From: Candidatus Latescibacter anaerobius SCGC AAA252-E07
GTDB lineage: Bacteria; Latescibacterota; Latescibacteria; Latescibacterales; Latescibacteraceae
Assembly (NCBI GenBank): GCA_000403035.1
Contig: AQSL01000124.1
Coordinates: forward strand, 1-16,431
DNA length: 16,431 nucleotides
Direction of reading: 5' to 3'
The translations under genes and the position numbers were made by a program. The stretch's first letter is position 1, and the number at the start of each line of letters is the position of its first letter. The notes under the pieces were generated by a model that saw only the letters and a list, made by a program, of their open reading frames with translations, searched no databases and was not told the DNA's origin. This document shows positions 12,834-16,431 of the stretch, piece after piece.

Positions 12834-14624
12834 TTACCTCCCGAACCGCCTGTTCAGCTCTTCAACAGTCAGCTTCACAATTGTCGGGCGCCCGTGGGGA
12901 CATACGAACGGCGATTTCGTCGCAAACAATTTGTCAACCAGGTACTGCATCTCGTTCTGGTTCAGCGGTTTTCCTGCCTTTATGGCTGAACGGCAGGCAA
13001 GCGCCGCGGCAAGTTTTTCAAGGTATCCCGAGGTTATTTTCCCGTGTACCCGCATCTCTTCGATGAACTCATTCAGAATCCCGCCATCCTCGAAACGGGT
13101 CATTCCGGAGGGAATCGCATCAACCATTACCGACCGTTCCCCGAATTCCCTTATGCCGAAACCGATTTTATTCAAAAACGATAACATCGGTTCGATAATA
13201 TCGTAGTCGGCAGCGGAGAAATCGAGTGTCAACGGGAATAAAAGCTGCTGAGCCGCGGCAGGTTTCCCCCTGAGGTTTTCTAATATCTCCTCGTAGAGGA
13301 TGCGTTCATGGGCAATATGCTGGTCAAGGATAATCGCGCCTTCCTTGATAGTCGTTATGATGTACATGTCGTTGAGCTGCATGAAAACGGGGCCCTCGAA
13401 CTGCGGTTCGACAGCTTCAGCGCCCGCAGGGGATTTCTCCATTTGAGTCTGTCCGGTTTCCGTCGGAAAGGAAAATCCGGTCTGGGAAAACTCGGAATCC
13501 ATGCGATGGGAAGAACTGTCGGCACGTTTTGCATCTTTGTACCATTTTTCATCCGGCGGATTATAGATTGTGATCGGCGTTTCGGAACGTTTGAAATCCA
13601 TGAGGTTTTTCGGAGTATCTCCAAACTCCGGGGCACCGTCCATGGTTTGAAAAACCTGTGCTATTGCATCCCTGAGGGCTTGCACTATAACGAAATCGCG
13701 GTGTATGCGTATTTCCCGTTTTGCCGGATGTATATTCACATCAACCCGATGGGGATCGATTTCGAAATAGAGTACAAAAGCAGGATACATCCCTTTGACC
13801 AGTCTTGGTCCATAGGCATTCAGTACCGCCTGGAGAATGCTTCTCGATTTGACCGGCCTGCCGTTCACGATTATATACTGGTTGAAACGGGTAGATGCGG
13901 TTTCCGGTTTACCAAGAAAACCCTCGATTTCAACACCTTCCAGGCTGAGGTTCATGGGTACCATGAGACGTGATATCGTCGTGCCGAAAATACGGGGCAG
14001 CGTCTCTTTCCGGGCGGAACATTTTTCGAAGGCGAAGCGTTCCCTGCCATCGGAGATTAATTTCATGGATACACCGGGAGTCGCAACAGCGGTATCATAG
14101 AGGATTCTCTTAATGTGTTTCAGTTCGGTATCTTCGGATTTCAGGAACTTCCGGCGGGCAGGCATGTTGAAAAAAAGGTTCTTTACTTCCACATCGGTGC
14201 CCTCGTCACGGCCGATATCGGAAACATTTTTGAGAATGCCGCCATTGATAACAAGCCGTGTTCCGAAAACGTTATCCTTTGTTTTTGTATCTATGACAAC
14301 CTTTGAAACCGAAATGATTGAAGAGAGCGCCTCGCCGCGGAAACCGAGCGAGACAATGTTTTCAATATCCGAAATGTTCTCAATCTTCGATGTGGCATGA
14401 CGTTCCAGAGAAAGGAGCGCATCATCACGGCTCATTCCAACACCATTGTCCGAAACCCTGATTAGTCTCCGGCCTCCGCCCTCGATCTCGACAGTTACGG
14501 AATCGGCGCAGGCATCTATGGCGTTTTCCACAAGCTCTTTCACCACCGAGGCGGGTCTCTCGACTACCTCTCCGGCAGCAATTTGATTGGCGACAATATC
14601 CGAAAGTATCTTTATTTTTGGCAA
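12834..14624 (-). CDS. mutL: DNA mismatch repair protein MutL, endonuclease type
   Basis: MutL links mismatch recognition by MutS to strand removal. The 596-residue protein has the GHKL ATPase at the amino end: ELVENAIDA (30-38), DNGVGM (59-64) and GFRGEAL (94-100). A polar linker covers about 330-405. The carboxy-terminal domain holds the nicking-site motifs: DQHIAHERILYE (434-445, with Ile437 where Ala is usual), ACRSAIKAG (543-551), CPHGRPT (575-581) and terminal FGR (594-596). QQLLFP (459-464) fits the clamp-binding motif. This points to methyl-independent repair without MutH. Translation starts at a TTG (14624): an in-frame TAA lies immediately before it, and AGAGG stands 8 nt upstream. 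Its position 105 nt after mutS suggests joint expression. Confidence 0.97.
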   Translation of the reverse strand: MPKIKILSDIVANQIAAGEVVERPASVVKELVENAIDACADSVTVEIEGGGRRLIRVSDNGVGMSRDDALLSLERHATSKIENISDIENIVSLGFRGEALSSIISVSKVVIDTKTKDNVFGTRLVINGGILKNVSDIGRDEGTDVEVKNLFFNMPARRKFLKSEDTELKHIKRILYDTAVATPGVSMKLISDGRERFAFEKCSARKETLPRIFGTTISRLMVPMNLSLEGVEIEGFLGKPETASTRFNQYIIVNGRPVKSRSILQAVLNAYGPRLVKGMYPAFVLYFEIDPHRVDVNIHPAKREIRIHRDFVIVQALRDAIAQVFQTMDGAPEFGDTPKNLMDFKRSETPITIYNPPDEKWYKDAKRADSSSHRMDSEFSQTGFSFPTETGQTQMEKSPAGAEAVEPQFEGPVFMQLNDMYIITTIKEGAIILDQHIAHERILYEEILENLRGKPAAAQQLLFPLTLDFSAADYDIIEPMLSFLNKIGFGIREFGERSVMVDAIPSGMTRFEDGGILNEFIEEMRVHGKITSGYLEKLAAALACRSAIKAGKPLNQNEMQYLVDKLFATKSPFVCPHGRPTIVKLTVEELNRRFGR

Positions 14625-14685
14625 TTAAAAAACCTCTGTAATAAGAATTATAAGCTGTCATCAGCCGGTTGATTCATACATCAGC

Positions 14686-14709
14686 GTAAAGAAACAATTA
14701 TTTCTTTAC
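14686..14709. repeat. perfect 9-bp inverted repeat between mutS and mutL
   Basis: GTAAAGAAA (14686-14694) and TTTCTTTAC (14701-14709) flank a 6-nt loop. It lies 20 nt after the mutS stop codon. No T-run follows in the direction of transcription, so it is not a normal intrinsic terminator. It could be an mRNA processing or stability hairpin. Confidence 0.5.
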
Positions 14710-14729
14710 CATCTGTATCCAAATGCGGT

Positions 14730-16431
14730 TTATGTATCGTTGCCGCTCACTTTTTTATCCGTCTTCCGCTTTAACTGCTCCAGTAACAACAGCGCTTTGA
14801 TCGGGGTAAGATTGTCAATGTCTATCTCGCGAAGCTCCTCGACAACCGGATGCTCCGGTAATTCAAAGAGACTCAACTGGAAGTTCGGCTCTTCTTTTTG
14901 TGAGGCCGCGATTTTCGGTTTGTTGTTGATGGTAAATTCATTTTTTTCAAGATTATTCAGAATTTCATTGGCACGGGTTATGACTTTCGGGGGGAGACCG
15001 GCAAGCATCGCAACCTGGATGCCGAGGCTCTGATCGGAACCGCCCTCGAATATCTTCCTCAGGAATACAATCTCGTCATTCCATTCCTTCACGGCTACAT
15101 TGTAATTTTTAACCCGAGGGAGAATCATTTCGAGTTCGGTTAATTCATGAAAATGCGTCGCAAAAAGAGTCCGTGCCGCAGCACGCTGCACCTGGTGAAG
15201 GTATTCCACGATAGCCCATGCAATACTTAACCCATCGAACGTTGATGTGCCTCTCCCGACTTCATCAAAAAGGATAAGACTTCTCGGCGAGCAATTATTG
15301 AGGATGTTTGCCGTTTCGTTCATCTCCACGAGGAACGTGGATTCTCCCCCTGCAAGATTGTCGGATGCCCCTACACGGGTAAATATCCTGTCCACAACGC
15401 CTATGTGCGCGTACGATGCCGGCACGAAAGATCCTGCCTGGGCAAGGAGCACAATAAGACCGACCTGTCTGAGATAGGTTGACTTTCCCGCCATGTTCGG
15501 GCCTGTTATGATAAGTATCTGGTCTTTTTCGGTATCCGCAGCGGTATCATTGGACACGAATTTCCCCGCCGGAAGGAGGTTTTCAACGACCGGGTGACGG
15601 CCGTCCCTGATATCAAGCAGCGTACTGTTGTCGACCTCGGGGCAGACATATCCCTTGAGTCTTGCCACGTTCGCATACGAGCAAAGCACATCTATGACTG
15701 CAACCGCAGAGGAAAAAGCCTGAATTTCCTTTACACGAGCGGCCACCTCTTTTCTCAGAGATATAAAAAGGTCACGCTCGAGATCGGCAATGCGTTCCGC
15801 AGCACTGAGCACTTTCGCTTCGTATTCCTTGAGTTCGGGAGTAATGAAACGCTCGGCGTTTACCAGTGTCTGCTTGCGTGTATAGTCCTCCGGAACTTTA
15901 CCGAGATTCGACCTGGAAACCTCAATAAAATATCCGAATACGTTATTGTATTTCACCTTGAGGTTGGAAATGCCGGCACGCTGACGTTCCTTCGCCTGCA
16001 AATCCGCTATCCAGCTCCGTCCTGAATGTGATATTTCCCTCAGTTTATCCAGTTCCGAATGATACCCATCGCGGAAAATACCGCTATCTGAGATCAGCAT
16101 GGGCGGCTCATCAACTATCGAACCGGTTATGTTTCCGGCAATATCACGGAGGTCGTTTATCTCTTCGGCGCTTTGTTCGAGTATTTCGGATTTGAAGCCG
16201 TCAAGTACCTCACGCAGACTCCGGGAACATTCCAGCGATTCGGCGAGCGATACCATGTCACGGGGATTTGCGCGCTCCAGGCAGACACGGCTTATGAGTC
16301 GTTCAATATCGCTGATGGTACAAATGATGCCCTCAATTGCTTCATGAGATCCGGCATTTTCCATGAGTTCCTTTACACCATCATGCCTTTTTTTTATGTG
16401 TTCGGGCTGAATGAGAGGACGTGTTATCCAG
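14730..16431 (-). CDS. mutS: DNA mismatch repair protein MutS (5' end beyond the window)
   Basis: MutS recognises mismatches and recruits MutL. The frame stays open past the ATG at 16364 to the window edge; the extra 22 codons include WITRPL and IQPEH, typical of the core domain, so that ATG is internal. About 566 residues are present and roughly 300, including the mismatch-reading domain, are missing. Visible parts are the lever/clamp region (VKYNNVFGYFIEVSRSNL), Walker A GPNMAGKST (about 15482-15508), the SDNLAGGESTF segment, Walker B and signature DEVGRGTSTFDG (about 15235-15270) and ATHFHEL. Near the end, QLSLF (14865-14879) matches the sliding-clamp-binding consensus. The protein ends in a normal carboxy-terminal helical region. 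Confidence 0.97.
   Translation of the reverse strand, partial: WITRPLIQPEHIKKRHDGVKELMENAGSHEAIEGIICTISDIERLISRVCLERANPRDMVSLAESLECSRSLREVLDGFKSEILEQSAEEINDLRDIAGNITGSIVDEPPMLISDSGIFRDGYHSELDKLREISHSGRSWIADLQAKERQRAGISNLKVKYNNVFGYFIEVSRSNLGKVPEDYTRKQTLVNAERFITPELKEYEAKVLSAAERIADLERDLFISLRKEVAARVKEIQAFSSAVAVIDVLCSYANVARLKGYVCPEVDNSTLLDIRDGRHPVVENLLPAGKFVSNDTAADTEKDQILIITGPNMAGKSTYLRQVGLIVLLAQAGSFVPASYAHIGVVDRIFTRVGASDNLAGGESTFLVEMNETANILNNCSPRSLILFDEVGRGTSTFDGLSIAWAIVEYLHQVQRAAARTLFATHFHELTELEMILPRVKNYNVAVKEWNDEIVFLRKIFEGGSDQSLGIQVAMLAGLPPKVITRANEILNNLEKNEFTINNKPKIAASQKEEPNFQLSLFELPEHPVVEELREIDIDNLTPIKALLLLEQLKRKTDKKVSGNDT

Noticed and set aside
12814..13973. Plus-strand reading frames opposite mutL
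   Set aside because: They lie antisense to a fully supported mutL and show no protein-family pattern; they are shadows of its codon use.
14730..16364. MutS starting at the ATG at 16364
   Set aside because: The frame remains open to the right edge and the upstream codons encode typical MutS core residues (WITRPL), so the gene is cut by the window.

Overview
The window looks like a chromosomal segment of moderate GC content from an uncultured Gram-negative-type bacterium. The phylum cannot be fixed from sequence alone. A TPR protein ending in S-layer-homology-like repeats, a Tat-exported GH109-type oxidoreductase-fold glycosidase and a divergent URO-D-fold protein would suit an environmental FCB-group or related lineage (for example Latescibacterota); this is a low-confidence inference.

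Almost every gene is on the minus strand. In transcription order, from the right edge to the left, they are: mutS (5' end outside the window), mutL, a GH109-type secreted oxidoreductase, a DUF5009/HGSNAT-like membrane acyltransferase, miaA, a TPR + SLH-like envelope protein, a PDZ/radical-SAM-like DUF512 protein, der, a URO-D-fold protein, then plsY, gpsA and a small MerR-type regulator. The only plus-strand island (2376-3294) lies between the URO-D gene and plsY. It holds an internally duplicated six-helix membrane protein followed by a 70-residue XRE regulator, behind a promoter covered by repeated ATGTAAT/ATTACAT half-sites.

Two housekeeping backbones can be recognised. mutS-mutL-miaA carries methyl-independent mismatch repair (nicking-type MutL, clamp-binding motifs in both proteins) and tRNA A37 prenylation. 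DUF512-der-plsY-gpsA carries ribosome assembly and the first steps of phospholipid synthesis. Each is interrupted by accessory genes: a GH109 plus acyltransferase pair in the first, and the URO-D gene plus the XRE/membrane cassette in the second. In other bacteria these core genes are often direct neighbours, so the inserted genes are probably later arrivals.

Intergenic DNA is not empty. A palindromic repeat of about 70 bp occurs in two nearly full copies (8629-8698 and 9934-10005, inverted relative to each other) with a shorter relative at 12694-12723. One copy creates a false N-terminal extension of the miaA reading frame. I found no rRNA, tRNA, CRISPR array, transposase or phage gene, and no convincing complete novel system. 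The least described parts are the XRE/duplicated-membrane-protein cassette with its operator, the hairpin repeat family, and an unusual Walker A sequence in MiaA.
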